From NCBI GenBank assembly GCA_022592445.1, contig JABYQR010000390.1:1-40233 (forward strand): a stretch of DNA of 40,233 bases, read 5' to 3'. The notes under the pieces are model-generated. The model saw nothing but the letters and a program-made list of their open reading frames with translations. It did not search any database and had not been told where the DNA came from. The position numbers and the translations under genes were made by a program. Of this stretch, positions 27,823-39,215 are shown in pieces (position 1 is the stretch's first letter; each line of letters begins with the position of its first letter). The DNA comes from Cytidiella melzeri. Lineage: Eukaryota > Basidiomycota > Agaricomycetes > Polyporales > Irpicaceae.

Positions 27823-28499
27823 GCATAGCAATCGCACATCTGACGGAGAGCACATGCAAACACTGACGCCTTGAAGACTGACCTGGACGCGAATGGCCCA
27901 CTCAGTGAGTAGTATCTACAATCCGCCAATTGTCGGACAAATACCGCTCGCTATCGATCTTACTCCAATCTCAGTTGCAATTCGAGCATATGACTTGGTC
28001 CAGACTTACTAGTACCAGACTGCGCCGTTTAGGCCCATTCGTGTCGTGGCGCCTATTCGGTGGGCTGCATACTCGACTCGTGTGGTGCACCCCGCCATCT
28101 ACTCTTCATACGATTGCTCAAGGCACCTGCCGAAGGTCTAGGAAAGGCCTGCGCATTAGATTGCATCGAACAGTACAGAAACCCACACAGTGGCTCCTCC
28201 TAGCCTAAAGGTATCCTCGAATACCAGCTTCATCTCTCGTTGTCCGATATTCGCTCCTCTCCTGGTCTGCTGCACCGTATACTCATATTGCCCAACATTT
28301 TGCTCCCCTCGCGCTAGCGCAAGGCACATCTGCTTCGCTCTCTTATTGCATGCAGTGAATCCTGTATTGCTGTCTCGTCTCGTCGCCGTCGGTCTCCTGG
28401 TTCTCCCTCTTCTCGTTGGTTCATTCACGCGCAGCCTCAGTCTCGTCGTTCCTTATAGGCTCTCCTACTGTACGACGACTTATGTCAAACATTTGCTCT
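27823..28499. other. Duplicated non-coding stretch (copy I)
   Basis: About 28020-28340 matches 31490-31790 (TTCGGTGGGCTGCATACTCG against TTCAGCGGGCTGCATACCCG, and GGCACCTGCCGAAGGTCT against GGCACCTGCTGAAGGTCT). The open frame 28190-28600 is not kept in the second copy. No gene supported. Confidence 0.4.
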
Positions 28500-29289
28500 T
28501 GAGTCAATCGTTCTGCCACCCATCGTATCTATTGCTCATCTCCACTGCCTCGCGTCACGCAATCCGAATTCTGGGGCTTCAACGAGCTGTGCGCGACTAG
28601 AGGCTGTGGTGTCTCGTGGTCGGTGCAGGTTTACGCGCGCATGGTGCAGTCTTGTCTCGAACTTTTTCATGGGCCTTCAACGTTCAACATTGTCAGCAAT
28701 GTCTCATTTACGCTGGAGGCCTTCTATGCGCCCTATTTAACCACTGTTTCAAGACACTTTTTGCCGTCATCGCTGTGTTCTGCATGCTTTTTTTGAGATC
28801 CCAAGTGATATCGTTCTCATGTTCTCCACTTCCCTCCGTCCAGTGTCCTTCCATCGTATCCGGCAAAACCTACGAAAATAGCGAGAAACATAACAGACGA
28901 AAGTCTCATCACATCGTCTTCTTCATTTCTATCGCTACCCTTGACCAACGTGTTTACGATTCTGAGTTCTCTTCAAGCGTTTTCGGGTTGCCCTTCCACT
29001 CCTCCACCGTTCTCCCCTACACCTCTTACCGTCCGGTCCCTTTGTCACTATTCACATCCGCACGCATCCTTTTCCTCCCATCCATCCATCCTCACACATT
29101 CCCGTGGGTGAAGCACACCCTATGTACGGTGTTGCCTTACCCGCTTTGTACGCGCTGTATGCCTTGCAAAACAATTCATGCTTTGCTTTGCAACTCTGCG
29201 TGGGTCAATGCTTGAGTGCCTGTGCTCTCATTTCGAGGATCAGTCCAAGTAGGTAGAGCAAAGGACGATACCAGAAATATACACTAGCA
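28500..29289. repeat. NLR 3'-flank repeat, copy 2
   Basis: Matches 19971-20880 and 31960-32833 in order: CATCGTAT.TATTGCTCAT, GGTCGGTGC, TTTTCGGGTTGCCCTTC, CATCCATCCATCCTCAC, GAAGCACACCCTATGTA. It lies at the 3' side of the relic NLR end at 29290-29570, as expected if it belonged to a third NLR unit. Confidence 0.5.
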
Positions 29290-29570
29290 ATGTCGTACAT
29301 TTGGAAGAGCTATCGTTCGGACCCCACATGCGAAAAGTCAACAAGTACCAGACAACCGCCCCCAAAGCTAGCCTTTCCCCGTCCCATCGTCCTATCATGC
29401 CTTTCAAGGTTGTTTCTGGGTGTAATCCTCCGGCACCCTTCGACGTTGAGACCCACTTCCCGCCGGACTCTAGTTAATTACATGGTGCCTCTGAGTCAGT
29501 GACTGGGTCGTCAGCTCCAACGAGGGACAGTGAGTCGCCTGCCTGCGCAGGCTCCTCGATCCGCTCCAAT
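29290..29570 (-). pseudogene. Relic 3' end of a third NACHT-WD40 gene
   Basis: On the minus strand this matches the C-terminal tails of NWD1 and NWD2 with many changes. EEPAQAGDSLSLVGADDP and DSEAPCN correspond to VEEAGEASSLIGVDTTL and SSEAPCYRS, followed by a stop where the paralogues read on. The non-coding end (CGAAAAGTCAACAAG, CCAAAGCTAG) is also shared. The upstream WD40 and NACHT parts are absent: the DNA to the right is unrelated, so this is a deletion remnant. Confidence 0.65.
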
Positions 29571-29728
29571 TCGCAAATTCTCGTTCCCATCTCAATCATT
29601 CCAATCGACGCAGGTACATCTTACACTCGTCACTTTCTTCTTAATCATCTTTCCGACTCTTGACTATTGTCTCTTCTTCAAGGCCCCACCCGTCTTTGTT
29701 CCAAGGCAGGAGTGGTGTATTTCTCCCT

Positions 29729-29772
29729 CCTGGTGGCGGCCTGGTGGAGGCCTGGTGGAGGCCTGGTGGAGG
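29729..29772 (+). repeat. 11-bp tandem repeat, four units
   Basis: CCTGGTGGAGG repeated, the first unit having CGG for AGG. Local slippage repeat, absent from the matching position of copy I. Confidence 0.8.
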
Positions 29773-29979
29773 AAGAGCCCTCGCCGCGTCTGGGAAGAAG
29801 AGTAGTAGTAGCAAGCCTAGTCCAGCCTGCAGGGCTTCCAGACACAGTTAACTGTTGCGAGCGACGTAGGGGTCAAAGCAAGCGTGCATTACGCCCCTCT
29901 CTACTCCAGACAGTGTTGCAAACGCTGCGCCAATTGCTGGTATGTACCACTCCATGGACGAAGATGCGGACGATGGGAT

Positions 29980-31376
29980 GCCCAATGGACGAGGCTGGCT
30001 GGCAGACGGAGGACATGTTTCGCTTCTACAAGGGTGCCAACGTGGACGGCGTATCTGTGCTCATATGGAAAGCCGTGCTGGAAGACATCCGTAACTCTAG
30101 TCGGTTCCCCTAGGCCATTCGCAATCTTTCGTGCGTTGCGCAGTGGGTGGCTCTCATGCTGTCACTGACTATACCCGCGTTGTCGTTGAAGTGGCTCAGT
30201 ACGCATATCGCTACAATGATGGCCATGTAGCTGCCTTAGTCGCTAGTCTGAGATTTGTCCTGCCAACTAGGCCACTCACCATCCTGAACCTGTTTCCACT
30301 CCTTCTGCGTCGCACAACTTATCGCGTGGATGATGTTTTCCGAGTGGAAGGTGCGCACGACTAGAATGAGTTTTCTATCTCAGTACACACAGTCGACGTA
30401 ACTACCCTTTCTTTGGCTTCAGTCTACAACGTGCACTGATCAAACTATGCTAGGCGTGAATCAATGATCTAGTCTCCTAGTGCATTCCACGCATTCCAGG
30501 CTTCTGTCGACCCTGTTGCAGCCGTCTACGGTATTCGTACCGCTGTGGTACATCGCTCGACTCCCTCTCTTTCTCGGAGTATTAGCCTTCGAAGTAAGCA
30601 TGTTTGCTTGACGAGGTCTGAATAGAGCCTCTCGCCGAGACACGTCTGCCTCTCAACTACGGCGCCTTAGGGTCATTTTCACGCTTCAGGCCGGTCCGTG
30701 TGGGGTGCATGAAGGCAAACAAGTGGCGCGACCAATATACGTTCTCAAATAAGACTCGGTACGCTCTTACACAGCACACAGAGTCTTACGCAGTCGCTGA
30801 CACTTCCCTGAGGTACATGATTGCCGACGTACCAAACGCTCTCTTGATAAGTTAAACACTAGTGCTTGTTCGTTTCTCACTAGCTGAACACTTATCACAT
30901 GTCCTTGTCGTCTCCGGTGTTCCCTTAGCTTACATCTCTCCCCTTGATAAGCCCACAAAATATTGTACGCACGACAATTGACGATCTCGAATCATGGCAG
31001 CGCTCTGACTCTTGAAGAGCACAGAATCTCCATTGTCACGGTGGACGACAAGGCCACATTTGACGGGGAGCCAGGGCAAGAGGATCTAGACGTGCTTGTG
31101 ATCGACGAGGGCAAGGACGGTCTGCCTTGTGAGGAGTGTGTCACCAAGAGAGTATCAGCGACGCTTGGTCCTTCCGCCTGCCAAGCAGAGCTTCACGGCG
31201 AACGACACCTTCGTCTGTGGCTACGTGAGGTCCCAGGTGCAGTATACATCGCCACTGGACGTCCTGTTGCGACTATAGCACCGCCTCCTCAGCCTGCACC
31301 TCTCCACCAGGCCTTGGACATTAGCCGCCGTCTCCGGTCTATGGATGAACAGTTCATGATGGGTACGAGCACATGA
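29980..31376 (+). pseudogene. Copy II of the unknown locus at 27358, broken by an insertion
   Basis: Three islands match 27358-27822 in order (about 29980-30060, 30640-30770, 30950-31010). Between the first two lie roughly 0.6 kb with no counterpart in copy I. A frame at 30963-31376 (LTLEEHRISIVTVDDKATF and onward) has no recognised domain and is not clearly maintained in copy I. Likely a decayed duplicate. Confidence 0.35.
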
Positions 31377-32833
31377 ATCCGCCTCCACCTCCTACCGTGC
31401 GTTCGCGTTCGCAGTCTCGTACTGCACTCCACCGGCTGTCGTATAAATGCTAGGACCTACTCTCGGACGCAGCTCGAGCATCTTTAATAGGGCTACCAGT
31501 CTGCACCGTATGGGCTGGCTCGTCTGGAGGCGCCTCTTCAGCGGGCTGCATACCCGAGCCAAGCGGTGCACCCCAGCGCATTCAACACTTCTCGCGATTG
31601 TTGGAGGCACCTGCTGAAGGTCTGTGAAAGACTACACACAAGATCGCATCCGCAAGCATAGGATACTATGGTTCCTCCACTATCGAAGGCATCTGTGACC
31701 TCTCGACCCGAACCTCAACTCTCGCTGTTTTACATTCCCCTCGTCTCCTTGTCTGCTACACAACGTTATCCTATCGCTCGACGTGGGTGACCTTCTCGCT
31801 TCCCCGACGTGGATTTTCTCTCACTCATTTATTGCACGCAGCATGTCCTATGCTGTCCCGCGTTGTCACTATTGATCTCCGTGCTCTGGGCCTCCTCGTC
31901 GCGCGGCCTCAGTTTCGACATCTCTTTCGGGCTCTTCCACCTTACGATGATCAATTCATCCTATCTCAGGAATCGCATTTCACAATCAACCGGGCTCCAA
32001 TCGTGTCTTTTGCATGCTTCTACCACCGCACGTCTCGCAAACAGAATTCCAGGCCTACTCAATGCCTACAAAGCATTGTACACGGCCGACGTAGAGGAGT
32101 ATCGTAATAGACACGTAGCAAGCTCAAGCGGCATTGGCGGTACAAGTTTTTGTGCGTGTTTTTTTTCATTCTAATCCTCGCATTCAACAAAACCCACAAA
32201 CACGATAGAAAAAGGAACCGACGAAAGCCACATTACACCGTTTTCTTCTATTATGTTGCTTACTCATGACTCGGGAATCTACTCTTCCAAGGTCTCGATG
32301 AACGTTTGCGGGTTGCCCTTCTACTCTTCCCCCAGTACCCGTCATCACCCCGCTTCGCCACTACCATATACTCCCTTCATCCCTCCGCACACCCCTCTAC
32401 CCCTCATCCATCCTTCCTCTCTCGTCCTGTGGCAGAAGCACACCCCACATACTCTGTCACTCGCCAACCTGCTGTGTACCCTAGTGTAGGTAGTGTATAT
32501 GACTCGGTCGTCTTTGTTGGGTTCCCTGCAGTAGTACGCAGTACATCATTCACGCGTCGCGATTTTGAACTTAGAAAACAGACTATGTCTTTCTTTGCAA
32601 TTGGTGCGCCGTGTTTAGATTCTTCTTGGGTGTGCATTGCTGTCGCCATCTGGCCATACGTGGTTGAGAAATCTGTCTGTCGTAGTTTAAAGGGAGTGGA
32701 AAGACCAGACACTGTAGATTTGTATGATGCGTGCACACATGTTATCGAAAAATCTCTAGCACTGCTCGAGATGGCAGGTGTGGGACGTATCAAGCAACAC
32801 ATGATGGTCAGAATGATACATCAGTGTTGTACA
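31377..32833. repeat. Duplicated DNA (copy II) and NLR 3'-flank repeat, copy 3
   Basis: 31490-31790 matches 28020-28340. About 31960-32833 matches the flank repeat beside NWD1 and the relic (CGTAGCAAGCTCAAGC, TTTGCGGGTTGCCCTTC, CAGAAGCACACCCC, CCCTAGTGTAGGTAGTGTATATG). No convincing gene. Confidence 0.45.
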
Positions 32834-35800
32834 CTAGAAAGAACTGTTGTCGAACTTTGCACGCGAAAAGTCGACAAGACGCAAGGGGCCGTTGGCCAAA
32901 GCTAGCCTTTCCCCATGCCATCGACCTTGAAATCCATCATATGTCTCTCTGCGTGCAGATGGAATCCACACAATCTTTCGCCCTTCCTGTCCGTCGAGAA
33001 CCCACTTCCCGTCATCCGACCGATAGCATGGTGCCTCTGAGCTAGTGAGCGTTGTGTGAACTCCGATGAGGGACGATGATTTGCCCGCTGCCTCAACAAA
33101 TTGCAGTGTCTCTGTCGTGTCGGTCACTGCCCTGGCGTTCCTCCAGATAGCAGAGTATCGCTTGCCGGAACTGCATTCAAGGACAAGGGTGATGTCGCTG
33201 TCGGCTTTTGAATGTTCTCGGTGGCTGATCCGCACAACATGTTCTCGAACGACATTCCCTCGCGCAGCCAGAACCATGCGAGGGTCAGCGCCGTCACGTT
33301 GCTCTATTGTCCAGCAGTCAATTCGCGTAGTTGTCGTGTTCAATGGGTCTGCACAGTGGAAGAACCCCAGTGTGCCGTGGGTGTATGGTAAGATCCGGCT
33401 CTCATACTTATCGTCGTACTCCACATTGATTTTCTGGTGTGCCATTGTGTCATCTTGAGACCAGTCCCAGAGATGCCCGCGTCCATCTAAGTCACAAAAG
33501 ATGACATAGTGGTTGTCAGATGAGAATGCTGTGTCAATGACCCATCTTGAGTGCTCGCGTAGGACTTTGTGAAGTGTCCCGTTTCGAGCATCCCATACTC
33601 GCACTGTTCCATCACCTGAGCCGGCGACCAACAGCTGCCCATCGTCGGAAAAGTGCACGCAGGTGACATATTTGGTATGATTGTCGTCCTCGTCTTGGCT
33701 GAGGGCCCTGACTCCCGCTTCCCAGATGTTGACAGTGCTATCGATTGCACCGGAGGCGACGAACCTGCCATCCGGAGAGAACGCGACAGTTCTGACGTCA
33801 TCACAATGCGCTTCAAACAGCGACACGGCGCAATCAGAGGTGCCTTCCGGATAGCAGACATGCATGGCAGTAGATTTATATACTGCAAAAGCAAGCATGC
33901 AGGGATTTGCAGTGGGCGAGAACTGCAGTGACAAGACAATGTAGGTGGTTGGGATGTTGTAGACAGAATCGCCCGTCTCTACATTGTATATAATAACGCG
34001 GTGAGGTGTTGCCAAAGCCGAAGCAACAAGTGATCCGTCGAACGAGGAAGCCACCGCGGTAACATAACTTGAATCTCCACTTGCAGGCTCGAGATGTAGG
34101 AAGAGTTTTGCCCGTCGAGGAGGATCCACCTCCCACAACTCAGTACACCCAGACCCCTTGCCGCCAATAATGACAGTCTTGTGGCCAGGACGCCTCAGCC
34201 AGCACAACACCACCTCCTTCATCCCAACAGTGAATTGTTGCTGACAGTGACCATCTCCAGAGTCAATGTCCCACAGACGGATACGCCCATCCTTTGCGCT
34301 GGACAGGAGAAACTCTCCACAGCCAGAGTAAGGATGAAATGCAACACTCTTGATATCCACTCCGACTTCACCATGCAGCGTGATGGTACTAACACCGGTG
34401 CGAACGTCCCACAACTTGATGGAGACACCACAAGCTGTAGCAAGGGTTTGGCTGTCGTGGGAGAACGATAGAGAGTTTACAAAACTCTCATGTTCGAATT
34501 TACCCAGTTGCTCTCCAGTTCCAGACCGAATCAGGCAACTGAGCCCATAGCCACCAACAGCGATCATGGTTCCATCAGGGGAGTATTCCAATGCGTCAAC
34601 ACGACTCGGCATTTGTACAGTCCTAATAGGTCCGCCCTTCTGTGCCCTTGCACCGCCAATGAGAACTGCAGCTTCGCATGCCAGGTCCGCTGCATGAGAT
34701 GATTTGAGAAGCGACTCGTTCGAAGTGAAAGGGAGGCCAGAGTGGTAGATGTGGGCCACGGACGCGTCAACAATGTCGAACGCGTTCAAGATGAACCTTC
34801 GACCGTCGTCGGCCCAGTCGATCAACATCTGGTACTTGTCGTCGCACTGCAGTGAAGATGCTATTAGCACGGGATAGCCCGATGGATGTGTAAGTCATAC
34901 CGAGATAAGCCACTCGTGCACATCGGTCAATGAGTTGACGGCGGTTCGCAGATGCCGGAGGAGCCCAAGGACCTCAAACCACTGTAGCTGACGTGTGGTA
35001 AGAAACCGATGGAGAGCGCAGGGCTTGCCAGGTTGTCCGTTCTCGTAATCAGCGTCGGAGAGTAGGTGCGCTTCACGATTACCTCCAGAAAGGAGATGAG
35101 CTGCCCAGTATCGACAGCTATATCTCAGCGCTGCGGGGATGCATCGATCGAGTGTGGTTAGATTGACGTCGTCGTTCATAGCATACCGTGGCAGACCACA
35201 GATGTTCTTCTTTAGCCCGCCCTCCATGGTCTCGAAGCAGCGCGTGGCGGCGTTGGAGTGGTGTGCATCTCGATCAATGTAGAATCGAGGATTCGTACAT
35301 CGCGTAGAGTCTGTGAGGAAATCAGGGAAGGATTTGTGATAGAATCGAACAGGGAGAGTGGAGTCTTCCGGTACAAGAAGCACGGAGTGAAGTGACCTGA
35401 GGGATGCCCTGATAGTTGCCAAGTTTAAGCCCAGGATGCCCGCCATTGTTGAAGTAGAAACGAGATCACACGCGACTACGAGGAAGCCCAGTATCGATCG
35501 AAGCCTCTGCATGAAGTCGTCGTCCTTCTTGGAGAACGCGCGTGCAAGTATGTCGAGGTAAAGGGCGTCGAGGCCAGACGAGCCTTCCTTTACAAAGCTG
35601 TCTACCTTGCTCAAAAGCATGGTCAGCTGTTCTGCCGGATTACTGTCTGTGTCAAAGATCAGTTTCACCGCTGTCGACGCAAAGATGAAAAGGCCGGAAG
35701 ACTTTGCCGTGAGTGTATCTATTTCAGTCTCACTGGGCCAGGCATTGGGAAGGTCGACGTCGCTGCGTCCTGCGCGAGTAGCCGTATCGTTGAGCTTTAC

Positions 35801-37565
35801 TTCGAGGAAATGCCTGATGTCCTTCGCCACCGAGGTCGCACCTACTTCGTGCAAGATCATCACATCGGTAACGGGCCTTAGGCCTTCGAGACGAAAGCCC
35901 ATCCGGATGTGAGGCTCTGGACGGCTCGTGATGAAGAACTTGATCCTCGGGATACGGGCGATGTGTTGGGCTAGATACGATAGGATGATGGAAGTGGTTG
36001 CGTCGTCTTTGCACTCGTCCAGCGCGTCGATGACGATGACCGTCACCATGCGAGACTCATCCACAGGGCGAATGATGAGCTCCTCAAATTGGTTGTGTAA
36101 AGTCAGTGATGCGATGTCCTGGTTTCTCTCCATCGCACCCAGAACTGCTTTCCTAAACTTCGGCGAGGCGTAATTCCCAGATCTCGCGAGCTGGAATGAG
36201 ATGGTTGGAAATATCATCGTGCGATCGCTGGCGTGCACGGAGCCCCGGGAACAGAAAAAGCTTGCACCAAGCTGTCCGCGATCAGCAAGCTGCTCCGCAA
36301 AGCTCTGCGCTATGGTCGACTTCCCACTACCAGCGTGACCGTTCAGCCAGTAGACTTGTTTCGTGGAGGAACTGTCGGCCCATTTCATGAGATCGTGTAG
36401 TATGTCTACCCGTGTGCCTGGAAGACAGTGCGAGCGTGTATCGGCCACAGATGCGTTGAAGCCAGCGTCCTTCGCACGAGGTAGCCTATCAAGAGTGTCC
36501 CACTCGTCTAGCAGGGATCTGGATTGAGCTACTGATCAAACGATTGCGACAGAGGTTACTTACCGCGTTTCTGACCAAATCACAGTCCTAATTCAGCAAA
36601 AACACACGCCGTCAATTGGAGGATGAACGTACGGTCTTCTCTACCTCGAGTCTATGTATTTCTTTGTTGAGCCGATGTGAATCTTCAACTAGAGAGCGCT
36701 AATGACTCTATGAGTAGCGTCCAGCAACACAGATTCGTAAAACAGCCATACATCATATATATCGAGGGCTTGCTCGATGTCGCGGATATATTCTTCAATG
36801 ATCTCCTTGGTGTCGGATGCCGTGAACGCTCTGCGGATCATCTTCTCCTCAACAATCACCTTCAATCTATCATGTTTGTCATCCAATGCCCTGTGGGTAG
36901 ATGGTCCGTCAGTAGCTGCTGCGGGCGATGATAATATACAGCAAGTACCTTGCCAAGACACCGCGACACTGAAGCACATATTCGTCGTTTGGTGACACGG
37001 TCCACGAGCTCTCAATCGCCTTGATCCGTTGCATGAGCCTTTCCGCATCTGCCTTGTTACCTCCGATGTCCTGATTTGTCCCAACGTCACAAAAACACGC
37101 TTGATGATGTTTTCCATGCTCACCTTGACACGTCCGATGACGAAATTGATCCCGGCCGCTGCGCTCTTGAGAGGAGGGAATACGTCGGACACGACTTCTA
37201 CGAGAGCGAGGAGAGTCTTTGCGAACCCTTTGGCTAGATCTGCTGGACTGTTCTCCATAGCCAGCGGCGCATTAGGCTTGCTATCATCGGCGACCTGTGT
37301 CCTCCGAGTCCCTACTCACAGTTCCAAATATCACCCTTCCTCCCCCACTAGTGCCATCCGTTGGGTCGTCTCGTTCGATAACCCCACTTTGTGTCGACCC
37401 ACTTGCGACGCCTTCGGCTCTGTCTGCCCTGTCCTGTGCGTGTGCGACGACCTCAGTAGCCCCGGATGGACCAGCGCCAGCCCCACCGGGAGCTGTGGCA
37501 TGTGTGTTGTTATTTTTCTTCGCCTTTTTAACTAATTGCTTGACATAAGAACGAGATCTCTTCAT
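32834..37565 (-). CDS. NWD2: NLR-like STAND protein, helical N-terminus + NACHT + WD40
   Basis: Intact paralogue of NWD1, predicted receptor-like NTPase of the fungal non-self recognition and cell-death class. Deduced exons: 37565-37320, 37276-37124, 37070-36949, 36890-36752, 36698-about 36633, possibly a small linker exon near 36560, 36518-34901 (NACHT), 34846-32834 (WD40 and tail). Introns are 43-58 bp, GT-AG. The first exon codes a basic then Gly/Ala-rich leader (MKRSRSYVKQLVKKAKK). The helical domain has VVSDVFPPLKSAAAGINFV and EIIEEYIRDIEQALDIYD. Walker A GHAGSGKST is at about 36315-36341, Walker B VIVIDALDEC at about 36010-36040, then KFFITSRPE. The WD40 part has about eight repeats (NGTLHKVLREHSRWVIDTAF shared with NWD1), followed by a tail of about 150 residues to TAA at 32834. 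Total near 1450 residues. Confidence 0.85.
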
Positions 37566-38125
37566 CTTGGATATCAATCCGAAGTCTGGGCTGTCGGCGA
37601 GAGGGTAGTGTACGCGAGGGAAGAGTGTGGCCTGTAGTACGGAGCAGTAGAGAGTCAACACAGAGCAAAGGCGGTAAGGGAAGAGGAAGATGCCCACCAG
37701 ATACTGGCACGCGCATGAGGTGCGGAAACCTAGTATTGCGGAACATTGCGCCTCATATCGCAGGCATGCCTGTGCAATGACGGCTTCGAATTCTGACTGG
37801 CCAGGTCAAGTGAGCTGTTACATAGCACTGGCACACACAGCACGCGCAGGTATCGTAGTACGTACCACTGGCACATATGCAACAAGCTTGAGAAGTTACA
37901 GTTCTTGTGTTCCGTTTCAACGTTTCCAGATATGAGCATTAGTGTTAGAAAATGCAGTACAAGGGGAGATGATGGCGATGTCCCACAGGGAACTCGCCCT
38001 CGAGGCCTGCACAGCAGCGTCACGGTAATGAGACGTCGTGAGAGTTATCACGGATGAGCTGAGTAGGACACCGTTGACAAGATAATCGTAAACGCCCGTG
38101 GTCATTCTTGCGTATCTTTACTGGG
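37566..38125. promoter_or_regulatory. 5' flank of NWD2
   Basis: 37690-37935 is homologous to the 5' flank of NWD1 (GATGCCCACCA, GCGGAACATTGCGC). An ATG at 37697 lies in frame with exon 1, but the start at 37565 aligns with NWD1 and is preferred. Nothing else recognised to 38125. Confidence 0.4.
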
Positions 38126-38425
38126 CTATTCACTATTTGCACACAAGACATTGCGATTGTTGGATTCGATGCAGTTTACAGCAAAGGAGAGTATGTAGCA
38201 CAACAATTGATAGCTAAGAACGACTTCAACAAGCACGATGAGTACGAACAAGGACAACAATTCGCTGGAGCAGCATGTCGTCAATAGGACAGGATGTTCG
38301 CACCCGTACGCAGTGGGGAGGGCATAAGCTAACAAGCAGAGCCCAACAATGAGCGCGAGCCTCGTAAACGCAGCCGTCAAAGGTCCCATGCGCACACCAA
38401 GATCCCGCGCGGTCAGCACGGACAC
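38126..38425 (-). CDS. Hypothetical membrane-like ORF
   Basis: About 99 codons, with the frame open further upstream (to about 38500) without an ATG (FREVALVHLDEAVTF). Two or three hydrophobic stretches suit membrane helices (LIVGLCLLAYAL, LSLFVLIVLVEVVLSYQLL). Not recognised. It could be an exon of a larger gene or a relic; no homologue in the window. Confidence 0.22.
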   Translation of the reverse strand: MSVLTARDLGVRMGPLTAAFTRLALIVGLCLLAYALPTAYGCEHPVLLTTCCSSELLSLFVLIVLVEVVLSYQLLCYILSFAVNCIESNNRNVLCANSE

Positions 38426-38989
38426 AAGAGTGAACGTTACTGCCTCGTCGAGGTGGACAAGTGCAACCTCCCTAAAGCCATCGTACGCGCTATTCCGTTA
38501 TGACGACCTGTCAGACTCGCGTGTATGATCACAACCTCTGTTATCCTGCGTAATTCATGTCTATCCGGTCGCTGTGACCATTGCGCTCCTTGTCGAGATC
38601 ACGCTTGGGTTCGAGAGGCGTCCGTAGACTCAGCCTGTAGTCCTCGTCGACGCTCATCTTGCTTGAGGATCCGTAGAGATCGGCTGCGGTTGGCCAGGAG
38701 TGTCTCCAAGCCTCACGGCTTTTGCTTTGAGAGCGGTCGCCTTTGGAGTGCTGAGGAACAGAGCTCGAGGGTGAAGATGCGGACAGACCCGGCTTTCTGA
38801 GTGCGCCCACCCACACTCGGAATCTCCAGTATTACAGACTCACCGTCAAAATCCTGCCCATCCTTATTTCTCGAATTGTCACTAGATAGTTGTGAATAGG
38901 TTCTGCACAAGGACGATGAACAACTTACGCCAAAGATTCGATGATCTGGCGCGCTTGTGATGCACATACACGCCGTGAGTTTTGTGTGT
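38426..38989. other. No gene supported
   Basis: Short overlapping frames on both strands without recognisable motifs. Nothing else seen. Confidence 0.4.
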
Positions 38990-39215
38990 TCCGCGAACGG
39001 TTTCAACACAACTCTCTCTAGTTGTTAAAGACTCTATGCAGAGAGCGGCGAAGATGAAAAGGCCGGACGCCTTTGCCGCGAGTGTATCTATGTCCGCCTC
39101 TCTCGGCCAGTCATTGGGAAGGTGGAGGTCGCTACGTCTTGGGCGAGCAGCCGGGTCGTTGAGCTTCACCTGCAGGAATAGCCTGATGGAGGCTTCCATC
39201 TCGAAGCCGACTGTG
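38990..39215 (-). pseudogene. Relic NACHT fragment of a further NLR gene
   Basis: The minus-strand frame LFLQVKLNDPAARPRRSDLH, PNDWPREADIDTLAAKASGLFIFAA corresponds to EVKLNDSEARAGRSDLHLP and onward in NWD1 (23710-23860). The Walker motifs and WD40 part are missing, and the frame runs into unrelated sequence. A decayed fourth NLR copy in the cluster. Confidence 0.65.

Noticed and set aside
28190..28600. 136-codon hydrophobic ORF
   Set aside because: The homologous stretch at about 31670 breaks after about 40 codons with a different sequence, so it is likely non-coding.
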